Shown here in pieces: positions 1 through 7,949 of a stretch of DNA of 40,379 nt. A program made the position numbers and the translations under genes. The notes below the pieces were generated by a model. The model did no database searches, had not been told where the DNA came from, and worked only from the letters and a program-made list of their open reading frames with translations. Source of the DNA: a virus; IMG/VR virus record IMGVR_UViG_3300008259_000154, positions 1 to 40,379 of that record. One strand, 5' to 3'. Within the stretch, counting starts at the first letter, position 1, and the number at the start of each line of letters is the position of its first letter.

Positions 1-501
1 ATGTTGAGCCAGTTAGAAAAGAATCCTCAAGATTGGGGTGCACAAAAGAATATGGAAGGTGTACATGATCTTGTAGATGAATGGGGATTCCCAAAAGTTT
101 CAGCTGGTGTTTTGCAACTCGTAATGGGTGCAGTTTCAACACCTGATCAATATGTTGGTGATAGTGAGATTAGTGTACCAACAGATGCATACTACAGACA
201 CACAGAGATTATTGCTTTCCTGAAACGAAACTTCAAAACTTTCTCACGTTGCGGATATCTATCGCTTCCAGTTGGTGGAGAAGTTGGAAAGCATATTGAC
301 ATTGGAAGTTACTATCAAACTAGAGACAGATACCATCTTGCGATCCAAGGCACATATGAATATAGTGTTGGAGATGAAACTGTAAAAGTTGAGCCTGGAA
401 CTTTGCTATGGTTCAATAACAAATTAGAGCATGCAGCTAAGAATGTTGGAGACTGCGTAAGAATTACATTCGTGTTCGATGTACCACACAAGAAGAAATA
501 A
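1..501 (+). CDS. Aspartyl/asparaginyl beta-hydroxylase-like 2OG-Fe(II) oxygenase
   Basis: The 166-residue product shows the facial triad of 2-oxoglutarate/Fe(II) oxygenases of the Asp/Asn hydroxylase type: H98-x-D100 in GKHIDIG, a distal H144 in LEHAAKN, and R154 in the terminal strand as the likely 2OG-binding arginine. The RDRYHLAI stretch (108-115) also fits that family. Such enzymes hydroxylate protein side chains or small molecules; the substrate here is unknown. The reading frame starts exactly at base 1, so the true start could lie outside the window, although the length suits a small phage member. It ends 42 bases before groES, and a promoter separates the two genes, so it probably ends an upstream operon. 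It is one of three different 2OG oxygenases in the window. Confidence 0.7.
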   Translation: MLSQLEKNPQDWGAQKNMEGVHDLVDEWGFPKVSAGVLQLVMGAVSTPDQYVGDSEISVPTDAYYRHTEIIAFLKRNFKTFSRCGYLSLPVGGEVGKHIDIGSYYQTRDRYHLAIQGTYEYSVGDETVKVEPGTLLWFNNKLEHAAKNVGDCVRITFVFDVPHKKK

Positions 502-503
502 AC

Positions 504-532
504 TTGCCATGCAAGAACGATTGCTGTATAAT
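504..532 (+). promoter_or_regulatory. Sigma70-type promoter upstream of groES
   Basis: TTGCCA (504-509), a 17-base spacer and a perfect TATAAT (527-532). The ribosome binding site AGGAG (533-537) follows at once and the groES ATG is at 544. A start about 7 bases after the -10 box would leave the RBS out of the message, so this promoter may yield a nearly leaderless transcript, or groES may be translated mainly from read-through. Confidence 0.6.
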
Positions 533-543
533 AGGAGATATAA

Positions 544-810
544 ATGAACGTACAACCATTAAAAAAGAAAGTTCTTGTAGCTGAGAACAAAGCTGAAACT
601 AAATCTGCGTCTGGAATTATTCTGGAAGGCGCAACATCAGTTAATGAATCTAAACGAGCAACAGTATTGGCAATTGGTCCAGATGTAACTCTAGTTAATG
701 TTGGAGATATTGTGCTACTTGAATGGACTAAAGCGCATGTTGTTAAGGTTGGTGATGCACAACGTGCTATTGTAGATGAAGATAATATTGTAGCAGTATT
801 GGAGAAGTAA
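544..810 (+). CDS. GroES-like co-chaperonin
   Basis: An 88-residue Cpn10 protein. The N-terminal strand MNVQPLKKKVLVAE is followed by a mobile-loop segment with SGIIL, matching the GGIVL-type loop by which GroES docks on GroEL, and then by the beta-barrel core (ATVLAIGP, VNVGDIVLLEW, AIVDEDNIVAVLE). Known role of the family: it caps the host GroEL chamber. Phage versions such as T4 gp31 help fold the major capsid protein. This one is closer in length to bacterial GroES (about 95 residues) than to gp31 (111). No GroEL is encoded here, so it must work with the host chaperonin. The RBS AGGAG is good. The stop overlaps the thioredoxin start (TAATG). Confidence 0.9.
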   Translation: MNVQPLKKKVLVAENKAETKSASGIILEGATSVNESKRATVLAIGPDVTLVNVGDIVLLEWTKAHVVKVGDAQRAIVDEDNIVAVLEK

Positions 811-1061
811 TGAAAGCAATTAAATTTTACGCAGAATGGTGTGGTCCATGCAAAGGACTATCGATGATTATCGAAAGTGCCAAAGAAAAAATCACAGTGC
901 CTATCGAGAACATTGACATCGATCAGAACATTATGGAGTCTGTACATTATGGAGTTCGTTCAGTACCAACAATGATTCTGTTGGATGAAAATGGTGCTGA
1001 GATTAAACGTAAGGTTGGTACAATGAATGAAGCGCAACTGTTAGAATTCTTAAAGGTTTAA
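810..1061 (+). CDS. Thioredoxin/glutaredoxin-like protein
   Basis: An 83-residue thioredoxin-fold protein with the classical active site C11-G-P-C14 just after the first strand (KFYAEW), and the cis-proline loop SVPTMILL. It is shorter than E. coli thioredoxin (about 108 residues), as is usual for phage members. The probable job is electron delivery, above all to the phage ribonucleotide reductase encoded at 25.2-28.5 kb, whose large subunit keeps C-terminal redox cysteines. It is translationally coupled to groES through a TAATG overlap and lies 2 bases before uvsX. Confidence 0.9.
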   Translation: MKAIKFYAEWCGPCKGLSMIIESAKEKITVPIENIDIDQNIMESVHYGVRSVPTMILLDENGAEIKRKVGTMNEAQLLEFLKV

Positions 1062-1063
1062 AC

Positions 1064-2134
1064 ATGAGTATACTAGACAAAATTAAAAAGAACAGCACCA
1101 TTAAAGAGACTGCTGTTCTATCGCAATCAAAATTCTTCACAAAGAAAGATATGATTCCAACAAGCATTCCTATCATCAATGTGGCTCTTTCTGGTCGTCT
1201 TGATGGCGGTCTTACTCCAGGTCTTACAATGTGGGCTGGTCCAAGTAAGCACTTTAAAACTGCGTTCTCTTTGTTGATGGCAAAGTCTTATATGGAAAAG
1301 TATGAAGACTCTGTTCTTCTGTTCTATGATTCAGAGTTTGGTACTCCACAATCGTACTTTGACTCATTTGGTATTGATACAGATCGTGTTGTCCATACTC
1401 CGATTATGGACGTTGAACAATTGAAGTTTGATATTATGCAGCAGCTGAATAATATTGAACGAAACGAGCATGTCATCATTGTTATTGATTCGATTGGTAA
1501 CTTAGCTTCTAAGAAAGAAGTTGAAGATGCTATGGATGGTAAGTCTGTTGCTGATATGTCTCGTGCGAAACAGATGAAGTCATTGTTCCGTATGGTTACA
1601 CCTCACCTTACAATGAAAGACATTCCTCTTGTTGTAGTGAATCATACATATAAAGAGATTGGTCTGTATCCCAAAGATATCGTTGGTGGTGGCACTGGTT
1701 CATACTACTCTGCCGATAACATCTTTATTCTTGGTCGTCAGCAAGAGAAAGATGGTAATGAATTAACTGGCTACAATTTTATTATCAATGTTGAAAAGAG
1801 TCGTTATGTCAAAGAAAAATCTAAGATACCTGTTAGCGTATCTTTTGATGGTGGTCTTAGTAAGTGGTCTGGTCTACTTGACATTGCGCTGGAGTCCAAA
1901 CATGTGGTTAAGCCATCCAATGGATGGTATGCCAAATGCAATCCTGACACTGGCGAAGTAGAAGACAAGAAGTATCGTCTTGCAGATACAAACACAAAAG
2001 AATTTTGGATGCCAATTCTAATGGACAAGTCTTTCTATGACTATGTGAAAAACAAATACTCAATGGGTCAAACTGATATGATTAAAGCAGATGATCTTGA
2101 TGCAACACTGGCAGCTTTGGAGTTTGAAGATTGA
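1064..2134 (+). CDS. uvsX: UvsX RecA-like recombinase
   Basis: A 356-residue RecA/RAD51-fold recombinase of the T4 UvsX type. Walker A is the unusual UvsX form GPSKHFKT (59-66; T4 has GPSKSFKS), and Walker B is VIIVIDS (about 138-144). The DNA-binding loop region around VVNHTYKEIG and GGGTGSYYSADNI fits UvsX. It forms filaments on single-stranded DNA and catalyses strand exchange for recombination-dependent replication. The order uvsX, small protein, gp41-like helicase repeats the T4 order uvsX-40-41. The stop codon overlaps the TTG start of the next gene. Confidence 0.95.
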   Translation: MSILDKIKKNSTIKETAVLSQSKFFTKKDMIPTSIPIINVALSGRLDGGLTPGLTMWAGPSKHFKTAFSLLMAKSYMEKYEDSVLLFYDSEFGTPQSYFDSFGIDTDRVVHTPIMDVEQLKFDIMQQLNNIERNEHVIIVIDSIGNLASKKEVEDAMDGKSVADMSRAKQMKSLFRMVTPHLTMKDIPLVVVNHTYKEIGLYPKDIVGGGTGSYYSADNIFILGRQQEKDGNELTGYNFIINVEKSRYVKEKSKIPVSVSFDGGLSKWSGLLDIALESKHVVKPSNGWYAKCNPDTGEVEDKKYRLADTNTKEFWMPILMDKSFYDYVKNKYSMGQTDMIKADDLDATLAALEFED

Positions 2135-2451
2135 AACCGTATGTAGTTGTTGAAAATAAGAGAACTGGAATGGATGCCATTAAGTTGACATCTGATCCAT
2201 ATTCAGGTATAATTTATACTTACGGTAAGGTTGAGTTTATTCCTGACGAAGAAAACTCAACACTAAAGATAAAATTTGATTACGAGATTTTAGATTATGC
2301 AAGCAAGCAGTTTGATCTCTCAATCTTTGAGAATTATATTGGTGAATTATTGACTGATATGATTCATGAAGGTATAGCAGAAAATAGTATTTCATACACA
2401 GGCGGAATTGATGAGAATAGAACAGAAGATCCTGAGCAATCTAGTAAATGA
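2131..2451 (+). CDS. Conserved small T4-like protein between uvsX and helicase
   Basis: A 106-residue protein of unknown function. It opens with a TTG at 2131 that overlaps the uvsX TGA; an ATG at 2170 would give a shorter product missing the first strand. The middle (FDYEILDY, FENYIGELLTDMIHEGI) looks like a strand followed by an amphipathic helix. The C-terminus (YTGGIDENRTEDPEQ) is acidic and probably disordered, a layout I associate with conserved proteins of marine T4-like phages. Its position is that of T4 gene 40, but I cannot show homology. It overlaps the helicase start by 41 bases. Confidence 0.7.
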   Translation: MKPYVVVENKRTGMDAIKLTSDPYSGIIYTYGKVEFIPDEENSTLKIKFDYEILDYASKQFDLSIFENYIGELLTDMIHEGIAENSISYTGGIDENRTEDPEQSSK

Positions 2452-3805
2452 TGAGCAATATTGTCGTAAGGTAATTCCATTTCTTAAGAAAGAGTATTTT
2501 TCAGATCGTAAGGAATTTATTGTAGCACAAGAGATTGTAGAATTCTTTAACGAGTATAACAAACCTGCCACCAAAGAAATCCTTTCAATTGAAGTTAGCA
2601 ATAGAAAAGATCTCAATGATAAAGAGTTATCTGAGATTAATGAGTACATCACTAACCTAAGCACAGAGCCAGTCAACGAAGATTGGATGTTGACTAACAC
2701 TGAAAAGTTTTGTAAAGATAGGGCGGTCTATAATGCAATTCTCTCATCAATTAAAATCATTGACGGCAACGACAAGCATCATACGCAAGATGCTATTCCT
2801 AATATTCTATCTGATGCTCTTGCCGTTTCATTTGATAATCATATCGGTCATGACTACTTGGATGACCATAATGAGAGGTATGATTTTTATCACAGGGTGG
2901 AAGAGAAAGTTGCTTTCGACTTGGAGATGTTCAATAAAATCACCAAAGGTGGGATGAGTAAGAAAACTCTAAACATCGCACTGGCTGGTACTGGTGTTGG
3001 TAAATCTTTGTTTATGTGCCATGTGGCTGGAGCCTGTTTGAATCAGGGATTAAATGTTTTATACATAACAATGGAGATGGCAGAAGAAAGAATTGCTGAA
3101 CGTATTGACGCAAATCTATTGAACCTGACTATGGATGAACTGAAAGTGATCGACAGAGATATCTACGAAAATAGAATCAGTAAGATTACAAATAAGACTA
3201 AAGGTAAATTGATCATCAAGGAATATCCAACAGCCAGTGCCCATGCTGGTCACTTCAGAGCACTGTTGGAAGAATTGAAACTTAAACGAGAGTTTAAACC
3301 AGACATTATCTTTATTGACTATCTGAATATCTGTTCAAGCCAACGTATGAAGCAGGGTGGAAGTATTAACTCTTATACATATATCAAGGCAATCGCAGAA
3401 GAGTTGCGAGGTTTAGCAGTTGAATACAATTTACCAATCGTATCAGCAACTCAAACAACTCGATCTGGTTTCACAAACTCAGATCCAGGACTTGAGGATA
3501 CTTCAGAATCTTTCGGTTTGCCAGCGACAGCTGACTTTATGTTTGCTTTGGTCAGTAATGAAGAACTCGAAGGATTGAATCAGATTATTGTTAAGCAGTT
3601 GAAGAATCGTTATAATGATCCAAGTTTCTATAAGAGATTTGTAGTGGGAATTGATAGATCCAAGATGAAGTTGTATGATGTAGAAGCATCAGCACAAACT
3701 GGATTGGCAGACGCTGGACAAGAAGACGATGATACTCCAATGTTCGATAAGAGTAACTTTGGTCGTAGACAAAAGGCAGAAGGATTCGAAGGATTTAAGT
3801 TTTAG
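2411..3805 (+). CDS. gp41-like replicative DNA helicase (DnaB family)
   Basis: A 464-residue DnaB-type helicase. The N-terminal helical domain (1-150) is followed by the RecA-like motor with Walker A AGTGVGKSL (192-200), Walker B around DIIFIDYLNI, and the downstream SATQTTRSGF glutamine-finger region. It unwinds the parental duplex at the fork and partners the primase encoded at 23.5 kb. I chose ATG 2411, preceded by AGGCGGA, rather than the TTG codon at 2408. The start lies inside the preceding gene, which implies translational coupling. The C-terminus is acidic and then FGRRQKAEGFEGFKF, a possible loader or primase contact. Confidence 0.92.
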   Translation: MRIEQKILSNLVNDEQYCRKVIPFLKKEYFSDRKEFIVAQEIVEFFNEYNKPATKEILSIEVSNRKDLNDKELSEINEYITNLSTEPVNEDWMLTNTEKFCKDRAVYNAILSSIKIIDGNDKHHTQDAIPNILSDALAVSFDNHIGHDYLDDHNERYDFYHRVEEKVAFDLEMFNKITKGGMSKKTLNIALAGTGVGKSLFMCHVAGACLNQGLNVLYITMEMAEERIAERIDANLLNLTMDELKVIDRDIYENRISKITNKTKGKLIIKEYPTASAHAGHFRALLEELKLKREFKPDIIFIDYLNICSSQRMKQGGSINSYTYIKAIAEELRGLAVEYNLPIVSATQTTRSGFTNSDPGLEDTSESFGLPATADFMFALVSNEELEGLNQIIVKQLKNRYNDPSFYKRFVVGIDRSKMKLYDVEASAQTGLADAGQEDDDTPMFDKSNFGRRQKAEGFEGFKF

Positions 3806-3814
3806 GAGAAAGAA

Positions 3815-5134
3815 ATGGTAAAGGTAATTGTAGCAAAACAAAAACACGATATGACTCATATGTTGGGACAGTTCCCAGATGAGTCACATTATGATCATCT
3901 GATTGAAGAAGATACAGATGTTTATATGCCAGAAATCCCTGGACATCCAGAGATGACATTTTCTGAAGAGAGAATTGTTTTGAAGTTTCGTAAAAATTAT
4001 TTTAGTAAAGAGCAACAAGACCAAGCGTATATTGGACTTCGTGAAGCTGCAACTGAAACACAGAACAGAGGAATGGCTGCTGGACCACGTGCTGAGAAAT
4101 TAGGTAATCGTGAGTGGGTCACTGAATATGAATATGCAGTGATTGATTACTTTACAAATCCAGGTGCAAATTTGTATGGTGATGATCCAATCGAAACTAT
4201 TCGTGCAGAATTTAAGAATAAGAAAGAAGCACCATCAACTCGCAATAATGTTTGGGGTATTCAAGCAGTTAAGAGAGACAACTTTGTCTTTGAAGATTGG
4301 GTCAATGCCACTAAAAATCTTTCTAATGATGATATGATAGCTGAAGCTAAACGTATCTCTGACAAATATGTTTGTGCAACTACCTACGCAAATGGTGTGA
4401 TGTCTGGTATCGCTGGATGGTTCGATCGTTACCCACGTCTTCCATATGGTCGAGCAACTTCTTATACTGCTCGTGAGCCACAAAAGTTTGCTATGTCATT
4501 TCCATTCCTACAGCAATTGGCACAGGGTTTCAAAGACTTACTGCCATGGAGATATAACAACCAAATGGAAGCTGCAAAGAAACTAGACCCTCGTTTCTTA
4601 GTTCCTGGAACTCCATTCACTACTATCACTGTAAACAAATCGTTCAGAACTGCATGCCACTTTGATGCTGGTGATTTTACTGCTGGTCTTTCCAATCTTT
4701 TAACACTAACTAATAATGGCAACTATCGTGGATGTCATCTTGTAGCACCAGAGTATCGTGTTGCAGTAAATCCAAGACCTGGAGATTTGTTGCTCATTAA
4801 TAACCATGAAGTTATGCATGGTAATACTCAGATTGAACTGCTTGATGATGTTGCAGAAAGAATTTCTTTGGTTGTATACTTTCGTGAGAAGATGCTTGAA
4901 TTGGGTTCCAAAGAATATGAAGACTGTCGTTATGAATATGTTGAATCACGTAGACTTAATAAAGAACATCCAGGTCATGTCGGTCGTAATCTTTGGAATG
5001 GTATCGATGCTGGTATGTGGGAGAGTGAAGAGTGGCATACGTACTTAGAATCAAAACTTGGTACTGAAGTCTTACATAAATATCATCCACCAAAGACTAC
5101 TACAGTGGGTGCATTAGAGGAGTTTTTCGGATAA
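3815..5134 (+). CDS. TET/JBP-family 2OG-Fe(II) DNA base dioxygenase (predicted)
   Basis: A 439-residue protein whose C-terminal half matches the TET/JBP pattern: TVNKSFRTACHFDAGDF with H282-x-D284, then NYRGCHLVAPEYRVAV, RPGDLLLINNHEVMHGN (iron His 331 or 335), and ERISLVVYFRE with the 2OG-binding R349. The upstream NRGMAAGPR (85-92) is also typical. Known family chemistry: oxidation of 5-methylpyrimidines in DNA (5mC in TET, thymine in JBP). The first 50 residues and last 80 are phage-specific. It has a good RBS (AGGAGAAAG), and its stop overlaps the amidotransferase start (TAATG), opening a cluster of likely base-modification genes. With kinase and amino acid:DNA transferase candidates nearby, thymine to 5-hydroxymethyluracil is the most economical inferred reaction. 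Confidence 0.8.
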   Translation: MVKVIVAKQKHDMTHMLGQFPDESHYDHLIEEDTDVYMPEIPGHPEMTFSEERIVLKFRKNYFSKEQQDQAYIGLREAATETQNRGMAAGPRAEKLGNREWVTEYEYAVIDYFTNPGANLYGDDPIETIRAEFKNKKEAPSTRNNVWGIQAVKRDNFVFEDWVNATKNLSNDDMIAEAKRISDKYVCATTYANGVMSGIAGWFDRYPRLPYGRATSYTAREPQKFAMSFPFLQQLAQGFKDLLPWRYNNQMEAAKKLDPRFLVPGTPFTTITVNKSFRTACHFDAGDFTAGLSNLLTLTNNGNYRGCHLVAPEYRVAVNPRPGDLLLINNHEVMHGNTQIELLDDVAERISLVVYFREKMLELGSKEYEDCRYEYVESRRLNKEHPGHVGRNLWNGIDAGMWESEEWHTYLESKLGTEVLHKYHPPKTTTVGALEEFFG

Positions 5135-5841
5135 TGTGTGCTGTTATTGGTGCTATATTAAAGTCTCCGACTAAGGAAGACTTTCAAATGATTAAACGTG
5201 TGTTCCTTGAGTCTAAGGTTCGAGGAATGCATGCCACAGGTATGTCTTATCTTCCAAAATGGAGTAAAGAAATTGCAACCATTAAGGAATCTAGACCTGC
5301 CAATGAATTTGCATTTATTCATCTACATGATGATAACTTGAGAGATATGGTGAACGAAGATGGAATTTTATATCTTATTGGTCATTGTCGTTATAGCACT
5401 AGCGATTTGGAATATAATCAACCCTTAGGAAATGGCACAAAGTCCATTGTACACAATGGGGTTATTACACAGGAACTACCAGAGAACTGGGAACAGTTGT
5501 ATGGTTACAAGTGTATGACTAAAAATGATAGTGAGTTAATCTTACACTCTAGTGATCCATTAAAAGAGTTTTCTGATATGTCAATGGGTGCGATTGAACT
5601 TACAAACGATAGAAAAGTAAGAGCATACCGCAACGGTAAACGTCCATTGTATTTGACATCTTTAACAAATGGATGTATAATTACCTCTACAGAGGACATT
5701 ATTAATCGTGCAAAGGTAGTTGGAGTTACAACTGAAATTCCTATGAACACTTATGTTACATTTGATGAATATCTTACAATGACATTAGAACGAGTTGTAG
5801 CTACTAATGAAGTAGACTATCAAAATTATGAACCTAGTTAA
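5134..5841 (+). CDS. Class II glutamine amidotransferase (Ntn hydrolase)
   Basis: A 235-residue stand-alone glutaminase domain. The sequence opens MCAVIG, so Cys2 becomes the N-terminal nucleophile after Met removal. Other family marks are RGMHATG (31-37), GHCRYST, HNGVITQ, and NDSELI for glutamine binding. In GlmS, PurF and AsnB this domain frees ammonia for a partner synthetase domain; here no synthetase is fused. Encoded between a TET/JBP-like dioxygenase and a GNAT-like gene, it may donate nitrogen to a modified base, but that is inference. The start overlaps the upstream stop (TAATG), and the end overlaps the next gene by 14 bases. Confidence 0.85.
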   Translation: MCAVIGAILKSPTKEDFQMIKRVFLESKVRGMHATGMSYLPKWSKEIATIKESRPANEFAFIHLHDDNLRDMVNEDGILYLIGHCRYSTSDLEYNQPLGNGTKSIVHNGVITQELPENWEQLYGYKCMTKNDSELILHSSDPLKEFSDMSMGAIELTNDRKVRAYRNGKRPLYLTSLTNGCIITSTEDIINRAKVVGVTTEIPMNTYVTFDEYLTMTLERVVATNEVDYQNYEPS

Positions 5842-6469
5842 TTCAACGAAGGTTGAAGACCTTATCAAAAACTCACCAGCTGGTAAGAATACAAAATTCT
5901 TATCGGCTGCACATTCGTTGTGGTATCGCTTTCATAACTACGACAAAGCACCACCAATGTCTTATGAAGTAAATGGTGAAGTTGTATCATTAATCTTTGC
6001 TACATTCAATCGTGATGGTTATGCTAATCTATACGAGATTGTTACACTTGAAGGAAAAGAAGGAAATGGATACGCAAGTAAATGCTGGGACTGTTGGATT
6101 AAATATGCAGTTGAAGAACGAAAGATGCAACGACTAAAAATCTCATGCACTCCTTCTTCAGTCACATGGCACAATAAAAATGGTCTGATTTTTTGGGCAG
6201 TCGATCCAACAGGGTCACTTCGCAGTGACCAGCTATTGTTCTCTACACGTGCCGAACAAATTTCTTACAGAGACAATGCAATCGTGAATCCACTCCAAGC
6301 ACTACCACCATATAAAGCACGAGATCAATTTCGTTCTGAAGGTTTAGAATCATATAACTGGGGTGAAAAGAAGAAAGCAAAGACACAGGCTGCAATTGAT
6401 GCAGTTGGCAAAGCATGGCTTCGTGATGCACTAATGGATCAACCTTCACTTGAAGAATTTTTACTATAA
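5828..6469 (+). CDS. GNAT-fold acyltransferase, Mom-like (predicted)
   Basis: A 213-residue protein. The strand LYEIVTLEGKEGNGYASKCWDCW (about 75-98) resembles GNAT motif A, in which the GxGxA loop binds the acyl-CoA pyrophosphate. It is followed by KISCTPSSVTWHNKNGLIFWAVDPTG, reminiscent of DNA-modifying GNATs such as phage Mu Mom. Mom-type proteins modify adenines, while GNATs in thymidine-hypermodifying phages acetylate aminated bases; the neighbours make the second role more likely. The C-terminal 60 residues are basic, then helical. The start overlaps the amidotransferase end, and the stop overlaps the next ATG (TAATGG). It is not certain that this acts on DNA rather than protein. Confidence 0.6.
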   Translation: MNLVNSTKVEDLIKNSPAGKNTKFLSAAHSLWYRFHNYDKAPPMSYEVNGEVVSLIFATFNRDGYANLYEIVTLEGKEGNGYASKCWDCWIKYAVEERKMQRLKISCTPSSVTWHNKNGLIFWAVDPTGSLRSDQLLFSTRAEQISYRDNAIVNPLQALPPYKARDQFRSEGLESYNWGEKKKAKTQAAIDAVGKAWLRDALMDQPSLEEFLL

Positions 6470-7488
6470 TGGATTATCGTTTAGAACAAAATCGCAGAGA
6501 AGCATTCATTCGTTGGTACGCATGGTCATTGAAGTATGATGATTGCGATCCAGCTGTGTGGGCTACCAACTATCTCAACAAACGATTCGAACATAATGAT
6601 GAACAGAAGCTATGGCTCTGTTGGTTGTATGGTAACACGTACTATCTTCCAACTGCTTGGATTTTGATGAACGAGTTTCCTGACTTTGAGTTAGCTACCG
6701 TAGATCGTATGACACAATGGAACACTGCCAACTACAAACGTCTTCGCTATCAAACAGATACAAAGTGGAACAAGGGGCATCTGCCAGAGATGTTTGCATC
6801 ATATCAGAAGTTTATTGGTAATAGGAGTCAACGTGAGGCATTCGAATCATACTATGTGGGTAGTCCTGAGCAAAACTTTGAGTCTTTATGGGATGCGCTT
6901 AAAGGAAACCTTCATAAGTTTGGGCGTTATTCTACTTGGTTCTATATGCAGCATCTTAAGCATACTGGTGCTATTGATGTACAGCCTACTTCTCTTATGC
7001 TTGACGATTATGATGGTTCCCGTAGCCATCGTAATGGGTTGCTTATGGCCATCGGGCAAGATAACGACTATGATAGAAAACTTTCTAGAGCAGAATATGC
7101 AAATCTTGAATCTATTGGCAATGGAATTATCGATGAGATGGTAGATCGTTTTCCAGAGTTAAAGGATCAGATTGATTTCTTTACAATGGAAACCTGCCTA
7201 TGTTCATTCAAGAAAATCTTTAGAGCACACCATGGAAGATATCTTGGTTACTATCTGGATAGACAGGCTGAGGAAATTCAGCAGTGTGAGAAAGATGGAT
7301 GGTACGGTATCGACTGGGATGTTCTATGGCAATCACGTGAAGAAACTATTGATTTGAGATTGGATCATCGAAGAGGTATTGATAAAGATAGATTTAGTTC
7401 ATTTATGAATACTGGTAAGATGGAAAATTTTGAGTGGATGTTTACTGACGAAAGACCTTTATTAACTGGATTGGAGAATTTTATATGA
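6469..7488 (+). CDS. Amino acid:DNA transferase-like protein (aGPT-PPlase clade 2-like)
   Basis: A 339-residue helical, Trp/Tyr-rich protein. The N-terminal part (FIRWYAWSLKYDDCDP, EQKLWLCWLYGNTYYLPTAW, NEFPD, QWNTANYKRLRY, TKWNKGHLPEMF) strongly resembles the alpha-glutamyl/putrescinyl-thymine pyrophosphorylase clade 2 proteins, renamed amino acid:DNA transferases. These displace the phosphate or diphosphate of kinase-activated 5-hydroxymethyl-dU with an amino group. I judge this from remembered family patterns, not a search. Co-encoding with a P-loop kinase (7942) and a TET/JBP-like oxygenase (3815) supports the assignment. A possible metal or active-site segment is LMLDDYDGSRSHRNG. The ATGA overlap with the next gene implies coupling. 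Confidence 0.6.
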   Translation: MDYRLEQNRREAFIRWYAWSLKYDDCDPAVWATNYLNKRFEHNDEQKLWLCWLYGNTYYLPTAWILMNEFPDFELATVDRMTQWNTANYKRLRYQTDTKWNKGHLPEMFASYQKFIGNRSQREAFESYYVGSPEQNFESLWDALKGNLHKFGRYSTWFYMQHLKHTGAIDVQPTSLMLDDYDGSRSHRNGLLMAIGQDNDYDRKLSRAEYANLESIGNGIIDEMVDRFPELKDQIDFFTMETCLCSFKKIFRAHHGRYLGYYLDRQAEEIQQCEKDGWYGIDWDVLWQSREETIDLRLDHRRGIDKDRFSSFMNTGKMENFEWMFTDERPLLTGLENFI

Positions 7489-7949
7489 GTATTACAACTA
7501 CAACTACAACTTTACCAGGAGCAGGGGTTGATGTAAATCCCCAGTATGATCCTAGTATGGATACACTAAAAGTTATGACTGGAAATTCATGGCTTCCTAT
7601 CACTACTGGTAGTGGTGGTATTGGTGATGGTGTTATTACTGCTAATAATGCCATCTGGAATCATCAACAAAAGCATGAAGATATTCTAGATAAGTTTGAG
7701 ATGAATCAAGTTGTGGTTGAACATAAAGTCGCAGAACATGAATTGATGAAACTTAAAACTGATCAACCTGATTATGCAGAACACATCAAACAAAACCTAG
7801 CTAAGACTGCTACTACACAGATTCTCAATAAGATGTCATTCACAAAGAAAAGAAATATGGATACCGATGTTAATCATTTCATCGGAAGAGTATGGGTCTT
7901 TAATAAAGACGAAATGGAAACATTGATTAAAGAGATTAGAAATGCTTAA
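7485..7949 (+). CDS. Unknown 154-residue protein in the modification cluster
   Basis: I do not recognise this protein. It begins with a Thr-rich tract (SITTTTTTLPG) encoded by ACT/ACA codons, followed by a Gly/Ser-rich segment and then a helical part rich in His, Glu and Lys (about 60-115). The C-terminal strand DTDVNHFIGRVWVFNKDEMETLIKEI looks folded. It is coupled on both sides (ATGA with the transferase-like gene, an 8-base overlap with the kinase), so it is probably a cofactor or structural partner of the pathway. A virion protein inserted in the operon is the alternative. Confidence 0.6.
   Translation: MSITTTTTTLPGAGVDVNPQYDPSMDTLKVMTGNSWLPITTGSGGIGDGVITANNAIWNHQQKHEDILDKFEMNQVVVEHKVAEHELMKLKTDQPDYAEHIKQNLAKTATTQILNKMSFTKKRNMDTDVNHFIGRVWVFNKDEMETLIKEIRNA

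Noticed and set aside
2408-2410. TTG as start of the helicase gene
   Set aside because: The ATG directly after it has a properly spaced AGGCGGA and gives a better N-terminus.
7485-7520. ACT/ACA simple repeat at the start of the 154-residue gene
   Set aside because: It encodes a Thr tract in frame and looks like low-complexity coding sequence rather than a regulatory repeat.
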